In this document: positions 23,372-32,313 of the stretch, piece after piece
Numbering within the stretch: the stretch's first letter is position 1
Layout of the letters: each line of letters opens with the position of its first letter
NCBI GenBank assembly: GCA_045630265.1
Contig: JAZQSV010000005.1
Span: 6,996-70,995 of the forward strand
Length of the DNA: 64,000 nt
Source: UMGS1279 sp045630265
Lineage (GTDB): Bacteria; Bacillota; Clostridia; Oscillospirales; Acutalibacteraceae
Reading direction: 5' to 3'
Program-made: the position numbers and the translations under genes
The notes under the pieces: generated by a model
Databases searched by the model: none
Told to the model about the DNA's origin: nothing
What the model saw: only the letters and a program-made list of their open reading frames with translations

Positions 23372-24559
23372 TTAGTAAAGTATTGTTCCTACGGGGAAGT
23401 TATGCATATTGGACTGGGTAACTTTTAGAGTGCCGTCGCTTTGAACTTTAAGTTTAAGGGTTACTGTATTTGGGTTGTCGTCCCAGAATGAACCTTTAAC
23501 AACAATCTCGGCATCGGTAATCTCTAAATTGTGGGGCGTTTGTCCTGCGCCCTCGCGGTAGTACTTAACACCGCCAACGGTAATAAAGGGAGTTTCAGGA
23601 GTAATCTCCTCCGGCTCTTTATTATACGTAACCGAAAGAACCACGCAAATGTAGGAGTCGCCATCCTTGGTGAAATTAACGCCCGGGGCCATTTTTATAC
23701 CGGGGCCGTCGTCAAAGTAAACCTTACCCACGTAGTCTTTATCATAGATTAGTTTATCCTTAGGATTAACGGAATCGGACACACCGCAAACACTGCAAGT
23801 GCCGTTTTTAAAGGAGTGGTCGCCCAAATCGCCCTCGGTAATACCGCAAACCGTACAGGTTTTTGCTTTTTTACAGGTGGCGGCCACCCATTTGTGCCCT
23901 GCGGGATTACCCTTTGTTGCACCGCAAGAACATTTAGCGGGCTCTGTACAGGACGCGGCACCAAATGAGTGGGTGTGGTTGGCATTAGAACTAGAGGTGG
24001 GAGGGTTATTTTCGGTGGAGGAGGTAGAGGAGGTTGAAGAGGTTTCGTCCTCCTTGCTTTCGGTATCTGAGGAGCTCTCGTCTGCTTTGTCTTCCTCTCC
24101 CGAATCTTCCGCCTTAGCGTCACTTACAATGCTCACGGCAAGAGAAAGCTCTGTAGCAAGTTCACTCAAAGCGGTAGTAGCATCGGCAAGAATAGCGTTT
24201 TTATCCAAAACCTTGCTTTTGAATTCTGTGAATTTAAGGGTAATTTTTGCATCCTCTACAACCATTTTATTTTGGTTTGCGGCGCTTATAATATTTTTAA
24301 GAAGCGCGCTTAGTTCGGCATCATCGTGCATAAGAGAATCCACAACGGTTTTTGCGTCGTCATTTAAAGGGCGGGCAAGTAAAACCTTTGCAGTATCATC
24401 AATATAAATATCAAATTCGGGGTTAATTTTAAGGTTTAAAATAGCGGTGTAGCCCTCGGGAGGAACGAAACCGTCAACATCGTCGGTTTTGTTTTTGCCG
24501 CAAGCTACAAGGGTAAAGATAAGCGCAAGGGAAAGTAAAAGTGCAATGAGTTTTTTCAT
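23372..24559 (-). CDS. Secreted lipoprotein with RsgI-like start, Ser/Thr linker and Cys-rich repeats
   Basis: 395 residues. The signal peptide ends at the lipobox LVAC, so it is anchored outside the membrane. Residues about 38-60 (LNLKINPEFDIYIDDTAKVL) resemble the start of the extracellular domain of RsgI-type anti-sigma factors, but no transmembrane sigma-binding part exists. An acidic, Ser/Thr-rich linker (about 150-195) leads to two or three CxC/CxxC repeats of the type ATCKKAKTCTVCGITEG and GTCSVCG, common in Firmicutes surface lipoproteins. The C-terminal 130 residues are unassigned and beta-rich. A consensus-like promoter sits at 24617-24645. Function is unknown. Confidence 0.72.
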   Translation of the reverse strand: MKKLIALLLSLALIFTLVACGKNKTDDVDGFVPPEGYTAILNLKINPEFDIYIDDTAKVLLARPLNDDAKTVVDSLMHDDAELSALLKNIISAANQNKMVVEDAKITLKFTEFKSKVLDKNAILADATTALSELATELSLAVSIVSDAKAEDSGEEDKADESSSDTESKEDETSSTSSTSSTENNPPTSSSNANHTHSFGAASCTEPAKCSCGATKGNPAGHKWVAATCKKAKTCTVCGITEGDLGDHSFKNGTCSVCGVSDSVNPKDKLIYDKDYVGKVYFDDGPGIKMAPGVNFTKDGDSYICVVLSVTYNKEPEEITPETPFITVGGVKYYREGAGQTPHNLEITDAEIVVKGSFWDDNPNTVTLKLKVQSDGTLKVTQSNMHNFPVGTILY

Positions 24560-24616
24560 TTTCTTAAATCTCCTTTAACATATATCTTTTTTTAGGTTTG
24601 TTACAACCATAGTATC

Positions 24617-24645
24617 ATTATATCATAGTAAAAAAATTTTATCAA
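24617..24645 (-). promoter_or_regulatory. Sigma-A promoter for the lipoprotein gene
   Basis: Minus strand TTGATA (24640-24645), 17-base spacer, TATAAT (24617-24622). Confidence 0.72.
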
Positions 24646-24798
24646 TGTTTAAAGCCCCAAAATACCCAATTAAAAAGGAGGGTAAAGCTTAGTTTTTTAG
24701 GATAAAATAAATTGTTTACAAATAATGCTTTCATTTTAAGGTAAAATGTAGTATAATAGCGAATGGAATAAAACATTAGTCAAGTGCAGGTGAAAAGC

Positions 24799-25998
24799 AT
24801 GACAGATAAAAATAGCCAAAATGAAGAAATGTTTGATTTATATTCCTCCTCAAATATGGAAGAAGAGATATTTTCTTCAAGCACCAAAGAGCATTATTAC
24901 AGAAGCAAAAAATCTACAAGCCGAAAGGCAAAGCAAAAGAAAAAAATAAAGGCCCTTTTAATTGCTCTTACTTCTATTTTGCTGGTGTTTACCGTTTTTC
25001 TTGCCGGCTCAATCTACGTTTTAAAGAACTTTGGTTACAACCATAACGACATAGACACTGAAGACCTTGGTTTCTCGGGAACAATAAACAAAAAAATTAT
25101 AAATATTGCGCTTTTCGGTGTCGACACCCGTAACGTAAACTCTATGAAGGGCAACACCGACAGTATTATGATTTTGAGCCTCAACACCGAAACAAAAACC
25201 GTTAAGGTAATATCGGTTATGAGGGATAGCTTGGTTGAAATTGAAAAAGACAACAAAAAAATCTACCGCAAGGTAAACAGCGCATACGCTTATGGTGGAC
25301 CTGAGCTTGCAATTAAAACCTTAAACCAAAACTTCAATTTGGACATTTCGGAGTATGCAACCGTAAACTTTTTCGGCATGGCAGAGATTATAGATGCTGT
25401 TGGTGGAATTGACGTTGAGCTAACCGCTGCCGAAGCGCAGGTACGTGTTGCGGGCTTTGAGGCGCTTAATGAATGTATTTTTGGCATTTGTGAGCAACTG
25501 GAAATTGACCCCAAGCCTTATTATATTACAAAACCGGGCAAACACCATCTAAACGGAATTCAGGCTGTTGCCTATTCAAGAATCAGAAAGGTGCCGAACA
25601 TTTGGGGCTCAAATAACGACTTTGGCAGAACCGAACGCCAAAGGTACGTTATGGAGCAACTTTTCAATAGCGTTAAAACCCTGCCCAAATCCAAGTACCT
25701 TGACCTTATAAAGGCAATGGTGCCCTATACCGAAACCTCGCTTAGCGTTAACGAAATATTCTCTATTGCCACCAACATAATGCTACATTCCCCAACCTTT
25801 GAGCAATCGAGAATTCCGCTAGATGAATATAGAATGTCGGCAATGCATTCCATCCCATCGGCCGGCTCCTACGTTTATTTTGATAGGGACTATGCGGCCG
25901 ACGTGCTTCATGCATTTATTTATGAGAATACTCAGCCCGCCGACTATATGGCGCAAAACCCCGTAAGGAAAAACGACTGGTACGGCGCACTTAATTAA
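24799..25998 (+). CDS. LytR-CpsA-Psr (LCP) family cell-wall polymer ligase
   Basis: 399 residues from the chosen ATG. A basic cytoplasmic tail (about 1-50) and one membrane helix (ALLIALTSILLVFTVFLAG) precede the extracellular LCP domain with NIALFGVDTR, DSIMILSLN and VISVMRDSLVEI, including the Asp and Arg positions that hold the polyprenyl pyrophosphate. LCP proteins attach secondary polymers to peptidoglycan. A GTG five codons upstream is in frame, but the ATG at 24799 has AGGTGA at proper distance. The glycan genes at 26-29.6 kb lie just downstream on the opposite strand and may supply its substrate. Confidence 0.9.
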   Translation: MTDKNSQNEEMFDLYSSSNMEEEIFSSSTKEHYYRSKKSTSRKAKQKKKIKALLIALTSILLVFTVFLAGSIYVLKNFGYNHNDIDTEDLGFSGTINKKIINIALFGVDTRNVNSMKGNTDSIMILSLNTETKTVKVISVMRDSLVEIEKDNKKIYRKVNSAYAYGGPELAIKTLNQNFNLDISEYATVNFFGMAEIIDAVGGIDVELTAAEAQVRVAGFEALNECIFGICEQLEIDPKPYYITKPGKHHLNGIQAVAYSRIRKVPNIWGSNNDFGRTERQRYVMEQLFNSVKTLPKSKYLDLIKAMVPYTETSLSVNEIFSIATNIMLHSPTFEQSRIPLDEYRMSAMHSIPSAGSYVYFDRDYAADVLHAFIYENTQPADYMAQNPVRKNDWYGALN

Positions 25999-26010
25999 AC
26001 CTATAAAACC

Positions 26011-26041
26011 AAAACACCGCACTTTGAGTGCGGTGTTTTTT
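26011..26041. terminator. Bidirectional intrinsic terminator
   Basis: AAAACACCGCACT and AGTGCGGTGTTTTTT flank a 3-base loop between converging genes ending at 25998 and 26049. Confidence 0.9.
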
Positions 26042-26048
26042 AATGCGT

Positions 26049-26765
26049 TTATTGATATTTTTCCTTTTTTACTTCTTTTAAGAATTTTACATTGTTGTTG
26101 TAAAATCTCTTAATACGTTTTGGCTCGCAGGCTATTCTGTAAAGCCATTCAAGATTATGCTTAATAAAGAATTTAGAGGCGCGTTTCTTGCATCCGCTAA
26201 GCACGTCAAAACTTCCGCCAACACCCATAAAAATACCCTTATCAAAATGCTTTATATATTTGTAAATAAGCATTTCTTGCGCGGGAACGCCGAGAGCAAC
26301 AAGGCAAATGTCGGGAGAAAGAGCTTTTATTTCTTCAAAGACTTTGTCCTTGTTTTCTACGTAGCCATCACTGTAGCCAACAAGAGTAAGATTTTTATAG
26401 TCGCGGGCCAGAACTTCCCGCATCTTTTCCATAACCTCAGGTTTTGCGCCAAAAAGGTAGGCAGTTTTTTGTTGTTCGCTACCAATTTTTAAAAGCTCAG
26501 CGGCAAGCTCAACGCCGGGAATACGTTCTTGCACCTCGAATCCCAGCACTCTTGCGCCCTTTACAATGCTAATCCCATCTGGCACAATAGTTGTTTCATC
26601 ATCTAAAAGCAAATTCTTGGTTTCGGGGTCATCCTTACCGCAGATAAAAATTTCAGGATTTGCGGTAACAACAAAGGTTTTTTTATTTTCTTTAAGGTTT
26701 TCAGACAAAAGTTTTGTAAAATCCGCAAAGCTACCTGTATAAAGCTTTTTAAAAAAACTTCTCAT
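26049..26765 (-). CDS. WecG/TagA/CpsF-family glycosyltransferase
   Basis: 238 residues. The family signatures are present: FVVTANPEIFICG, TIVPDGISIVKGARVLG, ERIPGVELAAELL, AYLFGAKPEVMEKM, and the closing VGGSFDVLSGCKKRA with WLYRIACEPKRIKRF. The enzyme adds ManNAc-type residues to lipid-linked GlcNAc at the inner membrane face in teichoic acid or capsule synthesis. The ATG at 26765 with AAAGGA 7 bases upstream is preferred over the TTG two codons earlier. It is third in the polysaccharide operon after the polymerase-like gene. Confidence 0.9.
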   Translation of the reverse strand: MRSFFKKLYTGSFADFTKLLSENLKENKKTFVVTANPEIFICGKDDPETKNLLLDDETTIVPDGISIVKGARVLGFEVQERIPGVELAAELLKIGSEQQKTAYLFGAKPEVMEKMREVLARDYKNLTLVGYSDGYVENKDKVFEEIKALSPDICLVALGVPAQEMLIYKYIKHFDKGIFMGVGGSFDVLSGCKKRASKFFIKHNLEWLYRIACEPKRIKRFYNNNVKFLKEVKKEKYQ

Positions 26766-26829
26766 AAGCAAATCCTTTCTTCCACGGGGGAGATTTTTGC
26801 GGGCGAAACCGTCCGAATTTTGTATAAAG

Positions 26830-28395
26830 TTAGTTAAAACTATCTTTCTTTGTCAAAATCAGTAGAAAACCAAGCGTTAAACCTAAAATGGAGTTTACAA
26901 ATATTGCGTCAAGAGAATTTCCGCAATAAAACGATGTTCCAAGCGCTACAGCAACAGACAAAATCGTTAAAACAAGTGGCAACGTGCAACGTGTTTTGAA
27001 GCTTTTAAGGCATACAAACACACCGTATAAAAGCATTATCATGTAAGGGCCCATAAGTAACGCGGTCCCAACGGCGCCAAAACTGTAATACTGATATAAA
27101 AAATCTCTTTCGAGATTAAAAATACGGCTCGTCCTACTGTAGGTTATACCAAAAAGGTGGTCGCCGAAATTATTATTTACCGCCTTTACCCTTTTTAAAA
27201 GCGCTTCTTGCACAAAGCGGTTGTTTATTCTAAGGGAGGTATCCAGGGAAGAGAGCTCTTGCCAAAATTCACCATCGTACTCTATTGGATAGGCCCTTTC
27301 GAAGTAAACTGGCTGAATGCCAGAGTCGTAAAGCCAGTCTTTTAGGGCATAGGACGGTTCTCCTGCCTGCTCCTCTAATGTGTTTTCTTCCGCCTTGCCG
27401 CTGTCATCGTTTTCAAGCGGGCTTTCGGGGGCATATTTGTCTACAAAGCCCTCGGCCACCCTGCTTCGCCAAACGGCGGGGGATTTTGGGAATATAGCAA
27501 GGGTTAAACAAAGTACGATTACAAGGCAAATAACGTTTATAAGTCGGTTTTCGTTTGCCAGTGTTTTTCTTTTAAACAAAAGAAAGAAAAGAAAAATTAA
27601 AATGGAGGCACCAAGTGTAAGACAAACGCCGTAGGCTGATGTTTTGGTGCCAAGCATCAGCATTGCTACGCTCTGCAAAAAAACAAGTATAAAACCAAAC
27701 GGCTTTTCAGAACAAAGAGAAAAGTAAATTACAAGGGGCAGTAGCATACAAAGTACCACGCTCGTGGCATTTGCAAAGTTAAAAAAGCCCTTAGATGCAA
27801 GACCGTTATAGATACCCGTTTTATACACGCCACCAAACCAAGAAAAAATGTTATGTGTTATTTTTTCATTTGTGTAGGAATCAAGCGAAAAGCAAAACAG
27901 GTTAGAAATTATAATAATTCCCGAAATCTGTCCCGAAAGGGCAAAGATAAGGTTTTTGAAAAAATGTTTTTGGGGTTTGAGCGAAACCACCGCATAGACT
28001 AAAAAGGCGGGGTATAAAAGGCGGAAAAGGTAAACCGCCTCGTTTAGTAAAGAAAAATATTTAAGGTCGGGAACAAGTGTTACAAAATCCGCCGCATTTA
28101 AAATATGAAACACAAAATACACAAGGCAAAATAGCAGATAGATTATAAAAAGAAGTAGTTTTTTGGTAAGCCCCGCGCACAAAAAGGTTAGCACAAAAAG
28201 GGCCAAAACACCTAAAAAGCGCACCACCGTTGCAGGGGAAACACCAAAAACTCCAATAACCTTTTCCGAAAAAAGATATATAGTATCAAGTGCGGGCTGA
28301 AGTAGGATAAGCACAAAAAGCAAAATAGCGGCCGCAGATTTTAGCTGTTGGTTATTTGCGGTTTTGTTTAAAAGTTTCTTGAAGAAGGAAAGCAT
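26830..28395 (-). CDS. O-antigen polymerase/ligase-like membrane protein
   Basis: 521 residues, about 12 hydrophobic helices with one long extracytoplasmic stretch (about 310-410) before the last group, the arrangement of Wzy/WaaL-type polymerases and ligases. It starts directly after the stop of the GT4 gene, with GAAGGGGGAAAATAA before the ATG, so the two are coupled. It probably joins repeat units of the surface glycan made by neighbouring transferases. Sequence conservation in this family is weak, so the specific reaction is inferred from topology and context. Confidence 0.75.
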   Translation of the reverse strand: MLSFFKKLLNKTANNQQLKSAAAILLFVLILLQPALDTIYLFSEKVIGVFGVSPATVVRFLGVLALFVLTFLCAGLTKKLLLFIIYLLFCLVYFVFHILNAADFVTLVPDLKYFSLLNEAVYLFRLLYPAFLVYAVVSLKPQKHFFKNLIFALSGQISGIIIISNLFCFSLDSYTNEKITHNIFSWFGGVYKTGIYNGLASKGFFNFANATSVVLCMLLPLVIYFSLCSEKPFGFILVFLQSVAMLMLGTKTSAYGVCLTLGASILIFLFFLLFKRKTLANENRLINVICLVIVLCLTLAIFPKSPAVWRSRVAEGFVDKYAPESPLENDDSGKAEENTLEEQAGEPSYALKDWLYDSGIQPVYFERAYPIEYDGEFWQELSSLDTSLRINNRFVQEALLKRVKAVNNNFGDHLFGITYSRTSRIFNLERDFLYQYYSFGAVGTALLMGPYMIMLLYGVFVCLKSFKTRCTLPLVLTILSVAVALGTSFYCGNSLDAIFVNSILGLTLGFLLILTKKDSFN

Positions 28396-29553
28396 TTATT
28401 TTCCCCCTTCAAGAGATAAAATAAAGTCGCGCCACTGTTTTTTTACTACGTCGTAGCTGTAGTTTTTGGACCTTTCTCTTCCGCATTTACCTAAAGCGCA
28501 GGCAAGTTCGGGGTCTGAAATAAGCTCGTCTATTGCCCTTGCCATCTCGTCCCAAGAGCGAGACGGAATTAAAATGCCGTTTTCGCCGTTTGTTACAATC
28601 TCCTTTGCTCCTCTGGCGCTGTCAAAGGCAACGCAGGGAAGGCCGAAAGACTGCGCCTCTAAAAGTGCAAGACCAAAGGATTCGGTGTGGGAGGTCATAA
28701 TGTAAACAGAGCAGTCAAGCATAAGCTTTCCAATTTCTTTTTGGCTTTTGGTGCCGTGAAGGATAACCCTGCCTTCCAGCCCGTAGGAGGCGGTAAGCTG
28801 CTCTAAGTATGGGCGAAGAAGTCCGTCCCCCACTATGTGAAGATTCCAGTCGGGGTGGTCTGCGGCCACAAGGCGGAAAACCTCAATAAGCTCATCTGGG
28901 GCCTTTTCGGAAGAAAGGCGGCCAACCGAAATTATATTTTTGCCCGTAAGAGCGGAAATCTCATTCGGGAAGCGCTCTAAATGGTGGGGAATAAATTTAC
29001 AAACGGTTTTGCCCTTTACTCTACTGCTGTAAAAGTCGGTAAGTTCTTTAGATACCGGCATGAAAAAGTCCATACCCCGAACAGCTTTGACCTGCTTTTT
29101 AATATAACGCTTGTTGCCGTTATGGTGGTTATGCTCCTGAGCAATACAAACGGTACCCTGTTTAGCGTTTTTGGTTAAAAGCTTATGGTATAAATACCTT
29201 GAAGAAATGACAATATCGGCATCTAAATTCTTAACCGCCTTTTTCATAAGCGCGGTGCGAAGATATAGTATTTTAGCGCTTTTAACAAGCTCTTTTAAAA
29301 GCCACCACGGGCGTAGGGTCTTAATTGCATCTTTGATTTGTTGTTTGTTTGGAGAAACACCTTCAGTAAGATAGGTGATTTTCACCTTGCTGTTTACCTT
29401 AAAGGCAGGAACCTTTAAAAGTTTGTAAGCGCTTATAATTTCAACGTCGCAAAAGTCGGAAAGCAGATTGGCTTCAGAAATAACGGCGCGCTCAGTACCG
29501 CCGTATCCAAGATGCAGCACTAAAAAGACAACCTTTTTAACCCTTTCAGACAT
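28396..29553 (-). CDS. Glycosyltransferase family 4
   Basis: 385 residues, GT-B fold. The N-terminal part carries LHLGYGGTERAVISEANLL; the donor-site half carries IISVGRLSSEKAPDELIEVF, LHIVGDGLLRPYLEQL and the ESFGLALLEAQSFGLP motif with the conserved Glu residues. It transfers a sugar from a nucleotide donor onto a lipid-linked glycan. First gene of the three-gene polysaccharide operon, behind a consensus promoter at 29638-29666 and a perfect palindrome at 29598-29619. Sugar identity unknown. Confidence 0.9.
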   Translation of the reverse strand: MSERVKKVVFLVLHLGYGGTERAVISEANLLSDFCDVEIISAYKLLKVPAFKVNSKVKITYLTEGVSPNKQQIKDAIKTLRPWWLLKELVKSAKILYLRTALMKKAVKNLDADIVISSRYLYHKLLTKNAKQGTVCIAQEHNHHNGNKRYIKKQVKAVRGMDFFMPVSKELTDFYSSRVKGKTVCKFIPHHLERFPNEISALTGKNIISVGRLSSEKAPDELIEVFRLVAADHPDWNLHIVGDGLLRPYLEQLTASYGLEGRVILHGTKSQKEIGKLMLDCSVYIMTSHTESFGLALLEAQSFGLPCVAFDSARGAKEIVTNGENGILIPSRSWDEMARAIDELISDPELACALGKCGRERSKNYSYDVVKKQWRDFILSLEGGK

Positions 29554-29597
29554 AATATCGCAACCTTTTTAAAAGATAAAACTTGCGGTTTTGCATT

Positions 29598-29619
29598 TAG
29601 AATAAATATATTTATTCTA
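29598..29619. promoter_or_regulatory. Perfect 22-base palindrome in the glycan operon leader
   Basis: Arms TAGAATAAATA and TATTTATTCTA with no loop, nearly pure A/T, lie about 20 bases after the promoter's -10 and 45 bases before the GT4 start. It could be an operator half-turned around the transcription start or a weak hairpin in the mRNA. Confidence 0.5.
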
Positions 29620-29637
29620 AGGTGCATACACACTATT

Positions 29638-29666
29638 ATTATATCACATAAAAAATGTGGTGTCAA
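29638..29666 (-). promoter_or_regulatory. Sigma-A promoter of the glycan operon
   Basis: Minus strand TTGACA (29661-29666), 17-base spacer, TATAAT (29638-29643), full consensus. Confidence 0.88.
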
Positions 29667-29718
29667 TTGCCGAAAAAGGACGAAAGAAAAAGAAGAGGTT
29701 ATTCTTTATTATTTTGTC

Positions 29719-29747
29719 TTTACAAAAACACAAAATTTATTTATAAT
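29719..29747 (+). promoter_or_regulatory. Sigma-A promoter of the MATE gene
   Basis: TTTACA (29719-29724), 17-base spacer, TATAAT (29742-29747), 38 bases before the ATG at 29786. Confidence 0.78.
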
Positions 29748-29785
29748 AGTTAAAAAGCAAAACAAAGGCAGGTGAAAGGGTAAAA

Positions 29786-31225
29786 ATGCTAGCAGTAAAG
29801 GTGAAGGAAAAAAGAAAAAACAACCTAAAGCTTTTAGGGGTGATTTTATCTTTGGCGCTTCCCACAATGTTTGAACAGTTAATGCAAACTGCGGTGCAGT
29901 ATGTGGATATTTTTATGGTGGGAACTCTTGGCACCGCCGCCACCGCCGCCGCAGGAGCAACCACTACCGTAAACTGGCTTATCGGTTCCACCCTTTCGGC
30001 CCTTTCAATTGGCTTTTTGGCGCTAATTTCCCGCTCTCTTGGTGCGGGGAACGAAGCAAGTGCAAAAAAATACACCATGCAGGGTGTAATAGTAACTTTG
30101 ATAGTAGGCGTAGCGTTTACCGCTATTACTTTGGCGATTAGCCCCGTTATTCCCATTTTAATGCAGGTAGACGAGGGCATAAAAAATCTAACGTCGCAGT
30201 ATTTCTTTATTTTATATTTACCCCTTTTATTTAAGGCCGCAACCATTATTTTCGGCACAATGCTACGTGCGGCGGGGGACAGTAAGACCCCAATGAAAAT
30301 AGGAATTTTGGTAAACGCGCTTAATGTTATACTAAACTTTTTCCTTATATATAAAACCCGAAGCATTACAATTTTTGGTTTATCCTTTAAAATCTTTGGC
30401 GCGGGTCTTGGTGTTGTCGGTGCCGCGGCCGCAAGTGCAGTAAGCATTTTTGTGGGCGGTGTGCTTATAACTGTTTGTCTTTTAAGACACCCCAAAATCT
30501 CCCCTAAGGCCGAAAAATTTAAGGCAGATTTTCTTTATTTAAAGCCCTGCCTTAAAATTTCTTTGCCTAATATGCTTCAAAGATTTGCCACCTCCTTCGG
30601 CTACGTTGTTTTCGCCTCTATGATAAATTCTTTGGGCGAAATTTCCACCGCAGCACACACAGTTGCAAATACGGTAGAGTCGGCTTTTTATATACCCGCC
30701 TATGGAATGCAAACGGCGGCCGCTACCTTGTCGGGCAACTGTCTTGGAGCAAGGGATAACCAAAAAATGAAGGACATAGGCCGCATTATAAACATAGTAG
30801 AGCTGATTCTTATGACCCTAAGTGGTGCAGTTTTATTTGCTATTGCACCAAAAATGGTGGGCTTTTTCTCGTCTGACCCCGCGGTTATAGACCTTGGCAC
30901 CAGGGTGCTGAGGTGGGTTGCCTTTACCGAGCCCTTTTACGGTGTTTCAATTATAATAGAGGGCATACTCCAAGGCGTTGGTGAAACAAAGATTCCCTTT
31001 ATTTTCAATATAATGGGAATGTGGGGAGTAAGAATTGTAGGCACCTTTATTTTTGTAAGTATTTTACGTTTTGGTCTTACCTTTGCGTGGGGCAGTATGA
31101 TCCTTCATAACCTTTTGCTCTTTACCCTTTTTCTTGTGTACTATTTTAAGGGAAACTGGAATCCCCTTATGAAGGATAACCAAGGGGTAAAAGAACAAAC
31201 CCCGCTTAGTCAGAAAAATGACTGA
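29786..31225 (+). CDS. MATE-family multidrug/cation exporter
   Basis: 479 residues, 12 membrane helices in two similar halves. Early motifs LPTMFEQLMQTAVQYVDIFMVG and STLSALSIGFLALISRSLGAGN (written here in parts: LPTMFEQLMQ; ALISRSLGAGNEASAKK) are typical of NorM/DinF-type antiporters that use Na+ or H+ gradients to expel drugs or metabolites. The start has AGGTGAAAGGG upstream. Its last 16 bases overlap the end of the convergent DUF4363 gene. Substrate unknown. Confidence 0.92.
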   Translation: MLAVKVKEKRKNNLKLLGVILSLALPTMFEQLMQTAVQYVDIFMVGTLGTAATAAAGATTTVNWLIGSTLSALSIGFLALISRSLGAGNEASAKKYTMQGVIVTLIVGVAFTAITLAISPVIPILMQVDEGIKNLTSQYFFILYLPLLFKAATIIFGTMLRAAGDSKTPMKIGILVNALNVILNFFLIYKTRSITIFGLSFKIFGAGLGVVGAAAASAVSIFVGGVLITVCLLRHPKISPKAEKFKADFLYLKPCLKISLPNMLQRFATSFGYVVFASMINSLGEISTAAHTVANTVESAFYIPAYGMQTAAATLSGNCLGARDNQKMKDIGRIINIVELILMTLSGAVLFAIAPKMVGFFSSDPAVIDLGTRVLRWVAFTEPFYGVSIIIEGILQGVGETKIPFIFNIMGMWGVRIVGTFIFVSILRFGLTFAWGSMILHNLLLFTLFLVYYFKGNWNPLMKDNQGVKEQTPLSQKND

Positions 31226-31569
31226 AGCGATAGTTTTTCCTGCTCGGCAATGTGGTTTATAATAAATTTTATTTCCTCGGCCGACTCTAAAATTTCTTCC
31301 TTGTCATTGTTTTCCCCCGCCGAACTCATTTTTGCTGCGGCCTTTCCAATGCTTTCCAAACTATCCCTGTTTACAAACAAAAAAAGCGGATAGGAGCGCT
31401 TTTCCCAAAAGCTTTCAAAATCATCGATTTTCTCCTTTTCAGGTGCCAGGATTATTTCCTCGCACCTTTTTTTAACCTCTTTTTCGGTGGCCGCCACCCA
31501 CCTGCTGCTAAAAAAAGCGGCAAGGGCAATGCTTACCGCAATTATAACGGCGGCTATAAGCCGTCTCAT
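31210..31569 (-). CDS. DUF4363 membrane-anchored protein
   Basis: 119 residues with one N-terminal membrane helix (LIAAVIIAVSIALAAFFSS) and an outside helical domain. Its gene overlaps the DUF421 gene by ATGA, and this pairing recurs in Clostridia, so the two products very likely work together. No catalytic motif is visible. The 3' end overlaps the MATE gene by 16 bases on the opposite strand. Confidence 0.8.
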   Translation of the reverse strand: MRRLIAAVIIAVSIALAAFFSSRWVAATEKEVKKRCEEIILAPEKEKIDDFESFWEKRSYPLFLFVNRDSLESIGKAAAKMSSAGENNDKEEILESAEEIKFIINHIAEQEKLSLQSFF

Positions 31570-32243
31570 ACCAAAAGCTCCTTTTTAACCGTTATTATTT
31601 CACCTTTTTTATTTAGGGTCATAACAAAAACCTCATCCAGCTTTAATTTGCTTTTTTCTAAATAGGAGCAAAGCCACCTTTTGTCCTTGCCGAAAAAGGT
31701 AAGTGAGCTCTCTATCATTTTGCCGTCGCTTATAATGGGTAACGACACACCTTCGTTTTCTACCTTTATCTCCAAATCATCTGCAGTTGGTGGGCTTTCA
31801 CAGGCTTTTTTGCAAACGCTAAGGCTACCGTTTATTTCTAAAATAGCTGTTTCAACCTCTTTAAAGGAAAACACACCCTGCATTCTAAGCATTTCGGCAA
31901 GGTCGAAAACTGTCATTCTGACACTTTTAAGCGCCTTTTGGTCTATTCGCCCGCCCTTAATAACCGGCATCGACTTTCCAAGCAAAATCCGTTTTGCCTT
32001 TAAGCTTTTCATAATTAAAACGGAGGCCAGAATTTCAAGGCAAACAAGCACAAAAATTGCGATTATTCCCAGGGAGATGGGTTGGTCGAAATCTTGTAAT
32101 GGAATTGCGGCTATTTCTGAAATAAGTAGGGTGATAACAAGTTCGGAGGGTTGCATATCCCCAAGCTGACGCTTGCCCATCAGCCGTACTCCTAAAATCA
32201 CAAAAACGTACATTATAAACGTGCGAATAATTGCTTTAATCAT
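31566..32243 (-). CDS. DUF421 (YetF/YrbG-like) membrane protein
   Basis: 225 residues. Three N-terminal helices (including VRLMGKRQLGDMQPSELVITL, the family hallmark region: GKRQLGDMQPSELV) are followed by a cytoplasmic alpha/beta domain with GRIDQKALKSVRMTVFDLAEM. Related proteins in spore formers influence spore membrane properties and germination, which is compatible with the sporulation genes elsewhere in the window, but that role is not shown here. Operon with DUF4363 by ATGA overlap. Confidence 0.85.
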   Translation of the reverse strand: MIKAIIRTFIMYVFVILGVRLMGKRQLGDMQPSELVITLLISEIAAIPLQDFDQPISLGIIAIFVLVCLEILASVLIMKSLKAKRILLGKSMPVIKGGRIDQKALKSVRMTVFDLAEMLRMQGVFSFKEVETAILEINGSLSVCKKACESPPTADDLEIKVENEGVSLPIISDGKMIESSLTFFGKDKRWLCSYLEKSKLKLDEVFVMTLNKKGEIITVKKELLV

Positions 32244-32287
32244 AAAAAAATCACCAACCTTATTGTTACTCGGTTGGTGATTTTTAT
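32244..32287 (-). terminator. Intrinsic terminator after the KDG kinase gene
   Basis: AAATCACCAACC and GGTTGGTGATTT around a 10-12 base loop, with T runs on both strands. It separates the kinase gene from the DUF421 operon downstream on the same strand. Confidence 0.85.
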
Positions 32288-32313
32288 TCTATTTTTATGG
32301 GTGATTTTGCGTT

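Noticed and set aside
24729..24757. Promoter for the LCP gene
   Set aside because: A TATAAT is present at 24752-24757, but the -35 (TTTCAT) matches the consensus poorly, so it was left out of the list.
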